In this document: piece after piece, positions 55,175-64,000 of the stretch
Layout of the letters: each line of letters begins with the position of its first letter
Position numbering within the stretch: position 1 is the first letter of the stretch
Assembly: GCA_012932865.1 (NCBI GenBank)
Contig: SAXG01000068.1
Location: 124,001-188,000 of the forward strand
Length of the DNA: 64,000 nt
Direction: 5' to 3'
Origin: Amylostereum areolatum
Taxonomy: Eukaryota > Basidiomycota > Agaricomycetes > Russulales > Stereaceae
Notes under the pieces: model-generated
Told to the model about the DNA's origin: nothing
Seen by the model: only the letters and a program-made list of their open reading frames with translations
Database searches by the model: none
Position numbers and translations under genes: made by a program

Positions 55175-55383
55175 TGTTGAAAACACAGAGGGACCTTCAG
55201 TCATAAAGTGAAACACAAAGTGGACTGGCCGGGGATTGAACCCAGGACCTCCCATATTCTAGAAGGGTGCTCTAACCAACTGAGCTACCTGTCCGATAGT
55301 GGGAACAGGTTGGTAGTTGATATAGAGAATATCACCGAGCTCTGATTGTGTGCAACAGGCCAGGGCTTAGCCTTATTTCAACA
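55175..55383 (-). mobile_element. TRIM LTR, copy 6, chimeric flanks
   Basis: 209 bp, minus orientation. Left flank is gypsy (CCTCC), right flank is the copia leader (TCCGT), so there is no target duplication. A recombination junction between two TRIM insertions is the simplest explanation. Confidence 0.85.
55222..55294 (-). tRNA. tRNA-like gene in TRIM LTR copy 6
   Basis: Same cloverleaf on the minus strand, boxes intact. Confidence 0.6.
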
Positions 55384-56896
55384 TCCGTCGCCTCCCAACG
55401 CCATCCCCATCCTCCAGGGCGCGCATTTCGCAACATCAAGCGCGCACGCAACGCCCCTTCATCCGTTCGCCTCGCCCTTGCATATTCCGCATCTACTACT
55501 CCCTATCCAACTTCGTGCCAAGCCCCAAGGCCGTCGCTTTTGTCGCTGCGCGTCCACAGCCTGTGACGCTTCCTCCTCCTCCTCCCACAAACATCAAAGG
55601 CGCCCTCAGCGCCCCTTCAACCGTTTGCTACCTCGCTTCGCGTCAGCCCTCCCTACCACCCTACCTACCCCCTCGCCAAACGCGGTAGCCGTCGCTGAAG
55701 CCGTTCGCCCTCAGGAGCTCGTTGTTTGCAGGAGGCTGTTTCGAGAAATTTTCACCTTGGGATCGGACGAGTGTAGCTTCCCATCGCGTTGTGCTATCGG
55801 TACGCGCTCTTCAGGCCTCCATCTAGACCATCCACCCTCCCCATCGCCGTCGTACCCGCCCCCATCGCCCTATCCCATCGCCCTCGGCGCCCCCTCGAAC
55901 CTCTGCTCGTCCAAATCGTCGCTTTTTGCGTATATCCTCTCCAATTCCTCATTATGTCCGACTCTATCCCCAAAATCGACGCTCTCACCGGCCAAAACTA
56001 CAAGGACTGGTCGAACGAGGTTCTGGCCTGGCTCCAGACCAAGGGCTGGGACGCTGTAGTGCTGGGGGAGACGTCCAAGCCGGCGGATACTGCTGCTGCC
56101 GCCCTCAAGGAGTACACCTCGATCTGCTCCAAGGCTGGGGGTGCCATCTACCTCCTCATCTCCAAGGACCAGCGAGGTCCTGTGGACGACCTTAGGCGCG
56201 ACGCCCCTGCTATGTGGACGAAGCTCGAGGCGCTGCACGTCAAGAAGGCGCCTGGCGCGCGCTTCAACGCGTATGACGACCTCTTCAATGTCCGCAAGAA
56301 GGAGGACGAGTCCCTGCTCGCTATGGCGACGCGAGTCGACGATGCTATGCGTCGCATTCGTTCCCTTCGCCCTGCGTCTCTCACCCTCGAGGAGCTCGAC
56401 AAGGAGCTCACCACCATGGCGTACATCCGCGCCCTCCCCTCGGAGTACTCCTCCTTCGTCTCCTCCCTCCTCCTGCTCGAGAAGCTCGACCCCGACAGCG
56501 TCAAGGACGCGTTTGTGCGCGAGGAGACCAACAGGGAGCGCAACCCCGAGTTCTTCAAGCCGGACGCTTCGTCTGCGCTCAGTGCGTCGTCGTCTGGCGC
56601 ATCTGGCAAGGCCAAGGGGCAGTCCTCGCGTCCACGTCTCACTTGCGCGTTCTGCAAGAAGAGCGGGCACGAGGAGAAGACCTGCTATCAGAAGCAGATC
56701 AAGGACCTGCGTTCTCGCCTTGGGGACAAGGCCAACGCCGCTTCGTCGTCGTCTGACGGCTTCAATCCTGCTGGCGAACACGCTGGCAGCGCTGCATCCG
56801 CAAGTGTCGCTCCTTCCGACCCCCTCTCGCCGCTGCAGCTCGATGCTGACGTCGATTGGAATGCAGACACCGGCGCCACGTCTCATATGACCCCGC
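55384..56896 (+). pseudogene. Copia 1, left part: leader, gag and protease start
   Basis: Near-identical to 57833-59341 of copia 2. It lacks the 5' LTR and the first 138 bp of leader, replaced by TRIM LTR copy 6. From the ATG at 55954 it codes for Gag with the zinc knuckle CAFCKKSGHEEKTC and the protease D-T-G-A, then is cut after HMTP by the TRIM at 56897. It resumes at 63344. Confidence 0.9.
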
Positions 56897-56943
56897 TGTT
56901 GAAAACACAGAGGGACCTTCAGTCATAAAGTGAAACACAAAGT

Positions 56944-57016
56944 GGACTGGCCGGGGATTGAACCCAGGACCTCCCATATTCTAGAAGGGTGCTCTAACCA
57001 ACTGAGCTACCTGTCC
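56944..57016 (-). tRNA. tRNA-like gene in TRIM LTR copy 7
   Basis: Same fold; flanking base variant CCAATAGTG as in copies 1 and 8. Confidence 0.6.
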
Positions 57017-57243
57017 AATAGTGGGAACAGGTTGGTAGTTGATATAGAGAATATCACCGAGCTCTGATTGTGTGCAACAGGCCAGGGCTTAGCCTTATTT
57101 CAACACACCCCCGTAAGACCAGGCCTGATGTGATCTTAGGCACTCGCCACTTGTGCCCAACAGTAATCATGAAGGCGGGTGCTGCTACCATGTTGAAAAC
57201 ACAGAGGGACCTTCAGTCATAAAGTGAAACACAAAGTGGACTG

Positions 57244-57694
57244 TGTTGAAGATATTCGTTTATGTCTGATTTCTACGCCTTTATTCTGTTCTATCTCCCT
57301 TCTATTCGCGTCTATTCCGCTCCATTCACCCTATTATCATCTAATTCCGCGTCTATACCCTCACATGCCCTCTCCACTTCACCCACTGTTCGCTATTGTA
57401 CTGTACTTACTGTAGTTCAGCCTGAGCTAGCTTCCCTAGCTTCAGTTTCGAGTTAGTTACCGCTTTAGGTCGATTCTCGGCTTATTCCGAGTTTCCTCCC
57501 ACGCTCCATGGCCTCTACCTGCAGCCACACGCGTCTGCTCCTCCTCAGTCGCTCATTCTGTGCTGCAGGTATGCCCTTTGCTCGTTTCTGTCTTGTTTCT
57601 CAGTCGCTCATTCTGTGCTGCAGCAATCCACTGTTTGTGTCAGTTCTGAGCGTCCCTAGCTAGTTGGCTAGCCCCTTCAACTGCGACTTCAACA
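57244..57694 (+). repeat. Copia 2 5' LTR
   Basis: 451 bp, TGTTGAAG … CTTCAACA. I see no difference from the 3' LTR at 62732-63182, so insertion is very recent. Contains a short direct repeat CAGTCGCTCATTCTGTGCTGCAG (two copies, about 57546 and 57601). Confidence 0.95.
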
Positions 57695-57706
57695 GGTTAT
57701 GGGCCC
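57695..57706 (+). promoter_or_regulatory. Copia 2 primer-binding site (initiator tRNA-Met anticodon loop type)
   Basis: GGTTATGGGCCC directly after the LTR is complementary to the anticodon stem-loop of initiator tRNA-Met (GGGCCCATAACC), the half-tRNA priming known from Drosophila copia. It is not the 3' CCA-end type seen in the TRIM. Confidence 0.75.
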
Positions 57707-58401
57707 TGCGCTCTAGCCAACATCCATCGCTTTTATCTCGCCTCACAGCACCCCCCTCGCCTCGTCCTTCTACACACCTCTCCTACCATCCCTAGAGGCC
57801 CCAGCCCTCGAGTTTCAAGTCGAACGACCCATCCGTCGCCTCCCAACGCCATCCCCATCCTCCAGGGCGCGCATTTCGCAACATCAAGCGCGCACGCAAC
57901 GCCCCTTCATCCGTTCGCCTCGCCCTTGCATATTCCGCATCTACTACTCCCTATCCAACTTCGTGCCAAGCCCCAAGGCCGTCGCTTTTGTCGCTGCGCG
58001 TCCACAGCCTGTGACGCTTCCTCCTCCTCCTCCCACAAACATCAAAGGCGCCCTCAGCGCCCCTTCAACCGTTTGCTACCTCGCTTCGCGTCAGCCCTCC
58101 CTACCACCCTACCTACCCCCTCGCCAAACGCGGTAGCCGTCGCTGAAGCCGTTCGCCCTCAGGAGCTCGTTGTTTGCAGGAGGCTGTTTCGAGAAATTTT
58201 CACCTTGGGATCGGACGAGTGTAGCTTCCCATCGCGTTGTGCTATCGGTACGCGCTCTTCAGGCCTCCATCTAGACCATCCACCCTCCCCATCGCCGTCG
58301 TACCCGCCCCCATCGCCCTATCCCATCGCCCTCGGCGCCCCCTCGAACCTCTGCTCGTCCAAATCGTCGCTTTTTGCGTATATCCTCTCCAATTCCTCAT
58401 T
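57707..58401 (+). other. Copia 2 leader
   Basis: About 0.7 kb of CT/CG-rich leader between primer site and the Gag ATG. The reading frame is open upstream to 58237, but the first conserved Gag residues begin at the ATG at 58402. Confidence 0.6.
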
Positions 58402-61400
58402 ATGTCCGACTCTATCCCCAAAATCGACGCTCTCACCGGCCAAAACTACAAGGACTGGTCGAACGAGGTTCTGGCCTGGCTCCAGACCAAGGGCTGGGAC
58501 GCTGTAGTGCTGGGGGAGACGTCCAAGCCGGCGGATACTGCTGCTGCCGCCCTCAAGGAGTACACCTCGATCTGCTCCAAGGCTGGGGGTGCCATCTACC
58601 TCCTCATCTCCAAGGACCAGCGAGGTCCTGTGGACGACCTTAGGCGCGACGCCCCTGCTATGTGGACGAAGCTCGAGGCGCTGCACGTCAAGAAGGCGCC
58701 TGGCGCGCGCTTCAACGCGTATGACGACCTCTTCAATGTCCGCAAGAAGGAGGACGAGTCCCTGCTCGCTATGGCGACGCGAGTCGACGATGCTATGCGT
58801 CGCATTCGTTCCCTTCGCCCTGCGTCTCTCACCCTCGAGGAGCTCGACAAGGAGCTCACCACCATGGCGTACATCCGCGCCCTCCCCTCGGAGTACTCCT
58901 CCTTCGTCTCCTCCCTCCTCCTGCTCGAGAAGCTCGACCCCGACAGCGTCAAGGACGCGTTTGTGCGCGAGGAGACCAACAGGGAGCGCAACCCCGAGTT
59001 CTTCAAGCCGGACGCTTCGTCTGCGCTCAGTGCGTCGTCGTCTGGCGCATCTGGCAAGGCCAAGGGGCAGTCCTCGCGTCCACGTCTCACTTGCGCGTTC
59101 TGCAAGAAGAGCGGGCACGAGGAGAAGACCTGCTATCAGAAGCAGATCAAGGACCTGCGTTCTCGCCTTGGGGACAAGGCCAACGCCGCTTCGTCGTCGT
59201 CTGACGGCTTCAATCCTGCTGGCGAACACGCTGGCAGCGCTGCATCCGCAAGTGTCGCTCCTTCCGACCCCCTCTCGCCGCTGCAGCTCGATGCTGACGT
59301 CGATTGGAATGCAGACACCGGCGCCACGTCTCATATGACCCCGCATCGCCACTTCTTCGCCTCCTACCGTCCCCTTCGCACGCCCATTCGCCTCGCAGAC
59401 GGAAAGACGGTGTACAGTGCAGGAGTCGGTTCAGTGGTGTTCAATCCGGTTGTAGCAGGAAAGGCGCAGGGTGCCGTCGAGTTTACTAGAGTCCTCCATG
59501 TTCCCCATCTTCGCAATAATCTCCTCTCTGTCCTCTACCTTGCGAAGCATAAGGCGTTCGTCGTCACCATCAAGGGGAGCCGCGTCTCCTTCGCTAAGGA
59601 CGGCGCTGTGTGGTTCACTGCAACGATCAACGATGCGAACACCGCCTATCTCGATGGTTCCACCTCTACAGCGTCGCACTACGCCCTATCCGCCGCGCTC
59701 GCCGCCTCTACGCCGCTCGACGCGTCCCTATGGCACCGCCGCCTGGCTCACTTCAACCACGCTGGTCTCCAGCGCATAGTGCGCGAGAATCTCGTCACCG
59801 GTCTCGTCTTCAACTCGTTAGAGAAGCCCGACCCTATCTGCGAGCCCTGCCTCGCTGGCAAGATGCATGCCGACCCGTTCCCCTCCTCTACCACCGTCTA
59901 CACAAAGCGCCTCGCCCTCGTCCACTCTGACCTGCACGGTCCGCTTCCAGTCCGCACCGCCTCTGGCTATCGCTACTGGGTCCTCTACATCGACGCCGCC
60001 TCGCGTTTCTACGCCGTCTACCTGCTTCGCAAGAAGTCGGACCAGTACGAGGCGTTCAAGGACTTCAAAGCGTGGGCCGAGAAGCAGACAGGCGAGAAGC
60101 TGCTCGCGCTGCAGGACGACAAGGGGGGCGAGTACATGGGGCGCAACATGGACGAGTTCTGTTCGCTGCACGGGATCGAGCGCCGTCATACGACGCGCAA
60201 TCGCCCTCAGCAGAACGGCGTGGCGGAGCGTGCAAATCGCACCATTGAGGAGGGTGTCACCGCGATGCTTGCGGAGTCCGGCCTGCCTGCGTCTTTCTGG
60301 GGAGAAGCGCTCAGTGCCTACATCCACGTCCGCAACCGCCTGCCCACCGCCGCCATCAAGGCGCACACCACGCCCTTCGAGCTCTGGCACGGGTCCAAGC
60401 CGGATGTGAGTCGTCTGCGCGTGTGGGGATGCACCGCATACGTCCATATCCAGCGCGACAAGCGCAAGGGCCTGCAGCCGCACATGGTGAAGGCCGCCTT
60501 CATCGGGTATCCGGAGGGGTACAAAGGCTGGAAGTTCTGGGACCCTATAGCGAAGAAGGTCATCATTTGCGAGCGCGCCGACTTTGATGAGCGCGATTTC
60601 CCTCGCTCCAGGCTCAACAAGCCGCTCCTGCCCTCGCCTTCCGCTCCCCTCTTCCCTCCTCCGCCTCCATCGGAGCCTGCTCCCTCTCAGCCGGTGCTGG
60701 ATGCCGGGGGAGACGACGACTCGTCCTCTGCTGAGCAAGACGAGCCTGATCTGCCTCCAGCTCCGCCTGCTGATGAGCATGATCAGGATGCGGCCGATCC
60801 CGCTCCTGCGCCGCCTGCAGCCGATCCTGCACCTCCCTCTCCACATGCGGGTCCTTCGCGGCCTGCTCCTCGAGGGAGGAAGCGCGCCGCCTCGCCCACC
60901 GGTCCTCTGCGCCGTAGCACGCGCGACGCCGTGGTCAAGGCGCGATCGAACAGCTGGCAGCCTCAACCAGTGCCCTCCAAGGCGAAAGTGCGCGAGCCGC
61001 TTCCTGCAGTCGAATCCGACGAGGAGGACGATGCTCACAGCGACTCTCCTGAGCCGTGGGCGAATGACGACGTCTACTCTGCGCAGGAGACGCCTGAGGC
61101 CGCCTTTGCCATCCACACCGCGTTGGAGACTGCCCTTCTATCCGCAGACGGCGAGCCGCTCTCCTACAGGCAGGCTATGCAGCGTCCAGACGCGGAGATG
61201 TGGCTTGCAGCGTGCAGAGAGGAGCTCGACGCGCATGCAGCCAATGGCACCTGGTCTATCGCTTCCCTTCCCCCTGGCGCGCACGCCGTCGCATCGCGCT
61301 GGGTCTTCAAGGTCAAGCGCAAGGAGGACGGCTCCATCGAGCGCTACAAGGCGCGCGTCGTCGCGAAGGGCTTTGCCCAGCGTCCTGGCTTCGACTACTT

Positions 61401-62712
61401 CGAGACCTTCGCTCCCACTGCCAAGTTCCAGGCCATCCGCACTGTCCTCGCCCTCGCCGCCGTCGAGGATCTCCACCTGCGCTCCATCGACATCTCCCAT
61501 GCCTTCATCAATGGCGACCTCGATGCGGAGGTCTACATGAAGCAGCCTGAAGGCTTCGAGGAGGGTCCTCCTGGCGCGGTCTGCAAGCTGCAGAAGTCGA
61601 TCTACGGCCTCAAGCAGGCCGCTCGCCTGTGGAAGATCAAGCTGATGGAGGTCCTGTGCGACAAGATGGGATTCCGCTGCATCTACAGCGACGCGTCAAT
61701 CTACGTGCTCCAGCGCGACGCTGTGCGCGTTCTCCTCCCTGTCTTCGTCGACGACGGCACCCTGGCGTCGAATTCGGAGCCTGTTCTCGACGAGATCATC
61801 GCCACTCTTCGCACGCACTTCAAGCTGCGAGACCTCGGCCCCACCTCCTTCCTCCTTGGCATCCACATCACTCGAGACCGCTCCCTTCGCACCCTCTTCC
61901 TCTCCCAGCGCCAGTACATCATCGACACGCTTGCGCGCTACAATCACGCCGACTGCCACCCTGTCACCACGCCTATGCTTCCTGGCTCGCGTCTGACGAA
62001 GGCCATGTCGCCCCAGAACGCTTCTGAGCGCGAATTCATGCAAAAGGTGCCCTATGGCAGCGCCGTCGGCTCCCTGCTCTACATCGCGACTGCGACCCGT
62101 CCAGACATCGCCTACACTGTCTCCAATCTCTGCCGCTTCATTTCGGACCCAGGTCCTCAGCATTGGCGCGCCGTCCAGCATCTGTTCAAGTACCTCCAGG
62201 GCACGAAGGACTTGAAGCTCGTGTACAGGCCGACCGACGACTCCGAGCTGTTCACCACCTTCACAGACTCGGACCACGGCGGAAACGTCGACAATGGCCG
62301 CTCCACAGGCGGGTATCTCGTCCGCATTGGTTCTGGCGCTGTCAGCTGGAGCTCTCGCCTCCAATCGCTCGTCGCACAGTCGACGACCGAGGCGGAGTAC
62401 ATTGCTGCCGTCGAGGCTGGCAAGGAGATCGTCTGGATGCGCAACCTGCTCTCTGAGTTTGGCTACACAGTCGAGGGCGCTTCGCTCCTGTACTCGGACA
62501 ATCAGTCGTCTATCAACGTCTCAAAGAATCCCGAGCATCATGGACGCATGAAGCACCTCGACCTGCGCTTCTACTGGCTGCGAGACGAAGTGGAGGCCGG
62601 CCGGATTGTTCTCAAGTTTGTGGGGACAAACGAGATGCCGGCCGACATCCTGACGAAGGCGCTGCCTCGTGAGCGCGTTGTGCGCTGCAGGGAGATGATG
62701 GGACTCGAGTAG
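58402..62712 (+). CDS. Intact Ty1/copia Gag-Pol polyprotein
   Basis: 1436 residues in one frame with no stop. Order: Gag (1-225), zinc knuckle C231-x2-C234-x4-H239-x4-C244, aspartic protease D305-T-G-A, integrase finger H445-x4-H450-x29-C480-x2-C483, integrase core D510, D573, E609 (D,D35E), a long Pro/Ala/Asp linker (about 735-850), reverse transcriptase with FVDD at 1115-1118, RNase H with D1289 and E1332, stop at 62710-62712. All catalytic residues are present. Copia RT usually has Y/F-V-D-D, so FVDD is normal. The ATG at 58402 was chosen over the open upstream frame because Gag-like sequence (MSDSIPKIDALTGQNYKDW) starts there. With identical LTRs, primer site and polypurine tract it is plausibly active and could mobilise the TRIMs. 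It is located in TRIM sequence and reads opposite to it. Confidence 0.95.
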   Translation: MSDSIPKIDALTGQNYKDWSNEVLAWLQTKGWDAVVLGETSKPADTAAAALKEYTSICSKAGGAIYLLISKDQRGPVDDLRRDAPAMWTKLEALHVKKAPGARFNAYDDLFNVRKKEDESLLAMATRVDDAMRRIRSLRPASLTLEELDKELTTMAYIRALPSEYSSFVSSLLLLEKLDPDSVKDAFVREETNRERNPEFFKPDASSALSASSSGASGKAKGQSSRPRLTCAFCKKSGHEEKTCYQKQIKDLRSRLGDKANAASSSSDGFNPAGEHAGSAASASVAPSDPLSPLQLDADVDWNADTGATSHMTPHRHFFASYRPLRTPIRLADGKTVYSAGVGSVVFNPVVAGKAQGAVEFTRVLHVPHLRNNLLSVLYLAKHKAFVVTIKGSRVSFAKDGAVWFTATINDANTAYLDGSTSTASHYALSAALAASTPLDASLWHRRLAHFNHAGLQRIVRENLVTGLVFNSLEKPDPICEPCLAGKMHADPFPSSTTVYTKRLALVHSDLHGPLPVRTASGYRYWVLYIDAASRFYAVYLLRKKSDQYEAFKDFKAWAEKQTGEKLLALQDDKGGEYMGRNMDEFCSLHGIERRHTTRNRPQQNGVAERANRTIEEGVTAMLAESGLPASFWGEALSAYIHVRNRLPTAAIKAHTTPFELWHGSKPDVSRLRVWGCTAYVHIQRDKRKGLQPHMVKAAFIGYPEGYKGWKFWDPIAKKVIICERADFDERDFPRSRLNKPLLPSPSAPLFPPPPPSEPAPSQPVLDAGGDDDSSSAEQDEPDLPPAPPADEHDQDAADPAPAPPAADPAPPSPHAGPSRPAPRGRKRAASPTGPLRRSTRDAVVKARSNSWQPQPVPSKAKVREPLPAVESDEEDDAHSDSPEPWANDDVYSAQETPEAAFAIHTALETALLSADGEPLSYRQAMQRPDAEMWLAACREELDAHAANGTWSIASLPPGAHAVASRWVFKVKRKEDGSIERYKARVVAKGFAQRPGFDYFETFAPTAKFQAIRTVLALAAVEDLHLRSIDISHAFINGDLDAEVYMKQPEGFEEGPPGAVCKLQKSIYGLKQAARLWKIKLMEVLCDKMGFRCIYSDASIYVLQRDAVRVLLPVFVDDGTLASNSEPVLDEIIATLRTHFKLRDLGPTSFLLGIHITRDRSLRTLFLSQRQYIIDTLARYNHADCHPVTTPMLPGSRLTKAMSPQNASEREFMQKVPYGSAVGSLLYIATATRPDIAYTVSNLCRFISDPGPQHWRAVQHLFKYLQGTKDLKLVYRPTDDSELFTTFTDSDHGGNVDNGRSTGGYLVRIGSGAVSWSSRLQSLVAQSTTEAEYIAAVEAGKEIVWMRNLLSEFGYTVEGASLLYSDNQSSINVSKNPEHHGRMKHLDLRFYWLRDEVEAGRIVLKFVGTNEMPADILTKALPRERVVRCREMMGLE

Positions 62713-62719
62713 GCGTCTC

Positions 62720-62731
62720 ATCACGGGGGAG
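62720..62731 (+). promoter_or_regulatory. Copia 2 polypurine tract
   Basis: TCACGGGGGAG immediately upstream of the 3' LTR; primes plus-strand DNA synthesis. Confidence 0.8.
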
Positions 62732-63182
62732 TGTTGAAGATATTCGTTTATGTCTGATTTCTACGCCTTTATTCTGTTCTATCTCCCTTCTATTCGCGTC
62801 TATTCCGCTCCATTCACCCTATTATCATCTAATTCCGCGTCTATACCCTCACATGCCCTCTCCACTTCACCCACTGTTCGCTATTGTACTGTACTTACTG
62901 TAGTTCAGCCTGAGCTAGCTTCCCTAGCTTCAGTTTCGAGTTAGTTACCGCTTTAGGTCGATTCTCGGCTTATTCCGAGTTTCCTCCCACGCTCCATGGC
63001 CTCTACCTGCAGCCACACGCGTCTGCTCCTCCTCAGTCGCTCATTCTGTGCTGCAGGTATGCCCTTTGCTCGTTTCTGTCTTGTTTCTCAGTCGCTCATT
63101 CTGTGCTGCAGCAATCCACTGTTTGTGTCAGTTCTGAGCGTCCCTAGCTAGTTGGCTAGCCCCTTCAACTGCGACTTCAACA
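62732..63182 (+). repeat. Copia 2 3' LTR
   Basis: 451 bp; the target duplication GACTG follows at 63183-63187. Confidence 0.95.
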
Positions 63183-63254
63183 GACTGGCCGGGGATTGAA
63201 CCCAGGACCTCCCATATTCTAGAAGGGTGCTCTAACCAACTGAGCTACCTGTCC
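63183..63254 (-). tRNA. tRNA-like gene in TRIM LTR copy 8, split by copia 2
   Basis: 72 of 73 bases remain here. Copia 2 entered in the 3' acceptor strand, so the last base lies on the far side (near 57238). The gene is effectively broken at its 3' end. Confidence 0.5.
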
Positions 63255-63343
63255 AATAGTGGGAACAGGTTGGTAGTTGATATAGAGAATATCACCGAGC
63301 TCTGATTGTGTGCAACAGGCCAGGGCTTAGCCTTATTTCAACA

Positions 63344-64000
63344 CCCGCATCGCCACTTCTTCGCCTCCTACCGTCCCCTTCGCACGCCCATTCGCCTCGC
63401 AGACGGAAAGACGGTGTACAGTGCAGGAGTCGGTTCAGTGGTGTTCAATCCGGTTGTAGCAGGAAAGGCGCAGGGTGCCGTCGAGTTTACTAGAGTCCTC
63501 CATGTTCCCCATCTTCGCAATAATCTCCTCTCTGTCCTCTACCTTGCGAAGCATAAGGCGTTCGTCGTCACCATCAAGGGGAGCCGCGTCTCCTTCGCTA
63601 AGGACGGCGCTGTGTGGTTCACTGCAACGATCAACGATGCGAACACCGCCTATCTCGATGGTTCCACCTCTACAGCGTCGCACTACGCCCTATCCGCCGC
63701 GCTCGCCGCCTCTACGCCGCTCGACGCGTCCCTATGGCACCGCCGCCTGGCTCACTTCAACCACGCTGGTCTCCAGCGCATAGTGCGCGAGAATCTCGTC
63801 ACCGGTCTCGTCTTCAACTCGTTAGAGAAGCCCGACCCTATCTGCGAGCCCTGCCTCGCTGGCAAGATGCATGCCGACCCGTTCCCCTCCTCTACCACCG
63901 TCTACACAAAGCGCCTCGCCCTCGTCCACTCTGACCTGCACGGTCCGCTTCCAGTCCGCACCGCCTCTGGCTATCGCTACTGGGTCCTCTACATCGACGC
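63344..64000 (+). pseudogene. Copia 1, right part: protease to integrase, runs off the window
   Basis: Resumes at CCCGCATCGCC, matching 59340 onward of copia 2, through the integrase finger (HRRLAHFNH … CEPC) to the first catalytic Asp of the integrase (HSDLHG). No stop or frameshift seen before the edge. Together with 55384-56896 it was one copia reading frame before the TRIM entered. Confidence 0.9.

Larger units (their letters stand above)
56897..63343 (-). mobile_element. Second complete TRIM, split by copia 2
   Basis: Minus orientation: LTR 56897-57105, 85-bp core 57106-57190 (polypurine tract at the left, TGGTAGCAGC primer site at the right), second LTR 57191-57243 plus 63183-63343. 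The TRIM duplicates CCCGC of copia 1 (56892-56896 and 63344-63348). Copia 2 inserted inside its second LTR and duplicated GACTG (57239-57243, 63183-63187). Removing copia 2 and one GACTG restores exactly 209 bp. Confidence 0.92.

Noticed and set aside
48918..55383. Simple inversion between TRIM copies 4 and 6
   Set aside because: Re-pairing their flanks does not restore 5-bp duplications.
58318..61116. 344-aa and 432-aa minus-strand ORFs antisense to copia 2
   Set aside because: Arg/Gly/Val-rich shadows of a GC-rich gene; no motif, mirrored in the other copia copies.

Overview
The window looks like a transposon-packed accessory or heterochromatic segment of a filamentous fungus, most likely a mushroom-forming basidiomycete. 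The reasons are chromodomain-bearing Ty3/gypsy elements, Ty1/copia elements, hAT and IS630/Tc1-like DNA transposon remains, short GT-AG introns of about 50-65 bp in the gene relics, and repeated Arg CGA to TGA stop codons (CpG to TpG decay). I found no intact host gene. The only long intact reading frame is a retrotransposon polyprotein at 58402-62712.

Layout. 1-6657: Ty3/gypsy family A, several head-to-head and nested pieces, with one 3' half (A1, minus strand) ending in an LTR at 816-1222. 6658-8215: hAT transposase remnant, then minisatellite. 8224-16365: a second Ty3/gypsy (family B, minus strand, 5' truncated) with gag, protease, RT/RNase H, integrase and chromodomain. Between its pol and its 3' LTR (8224-8773) lies an extra 3.1 kb with a zinc-knuckle/coiled-coil ORF set, a 127-aa ORF and a 113-aa single-pass membrane ORF. 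17.5-19.6 kb: decayed intron-containing host-like gene. 19.9-24.1 kb: gypsy A2, whose 3396 bp (20709-24104) are an almost perfect, indel-free inverted copy of 816-4211. 24.1-26.9 kb: broken IS630/Tc1-type transposase. 27-31.2 kb: minisatellites, perfect stem-loops and a 22-bp tandem array. 31.2-36.6 kb: copia fragment with LTR, gypsy gag-protease relic, decayed host-like gene. 37.3-42 kb: non-autonomous hAT, foldback, solo copia LTR, second 22-bp array.

42.3-64 kb is dominated by one copia family (LTR 451 bp, TGTTGAAG...CTTCAACA) and by a miniature LTR retrotransposon (TRIM). Each 209-bp TRIM LTR carries a complete tRNA-like gene with A and B boxes. Eight such LTRs are present, including two whole elements (LTR, 85-bp core with primer-binding site and polypurine tract, LTR). 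Five-base target-site duplications resolve a nested stack at the right end: copia 2 (57244-63182, identical LTRs) sits in a TRIM, which sits in copia 1.

How the parts work together: copia 2 is the only element here that could still supply enzymes. The TRIMs code for nothing and must be mobilised in trans. The remaining copies are decayed or recombined. The best candidates for something little described are the tRNA-bearing TRIM and the 3' accessory ORF block of gypsy B.
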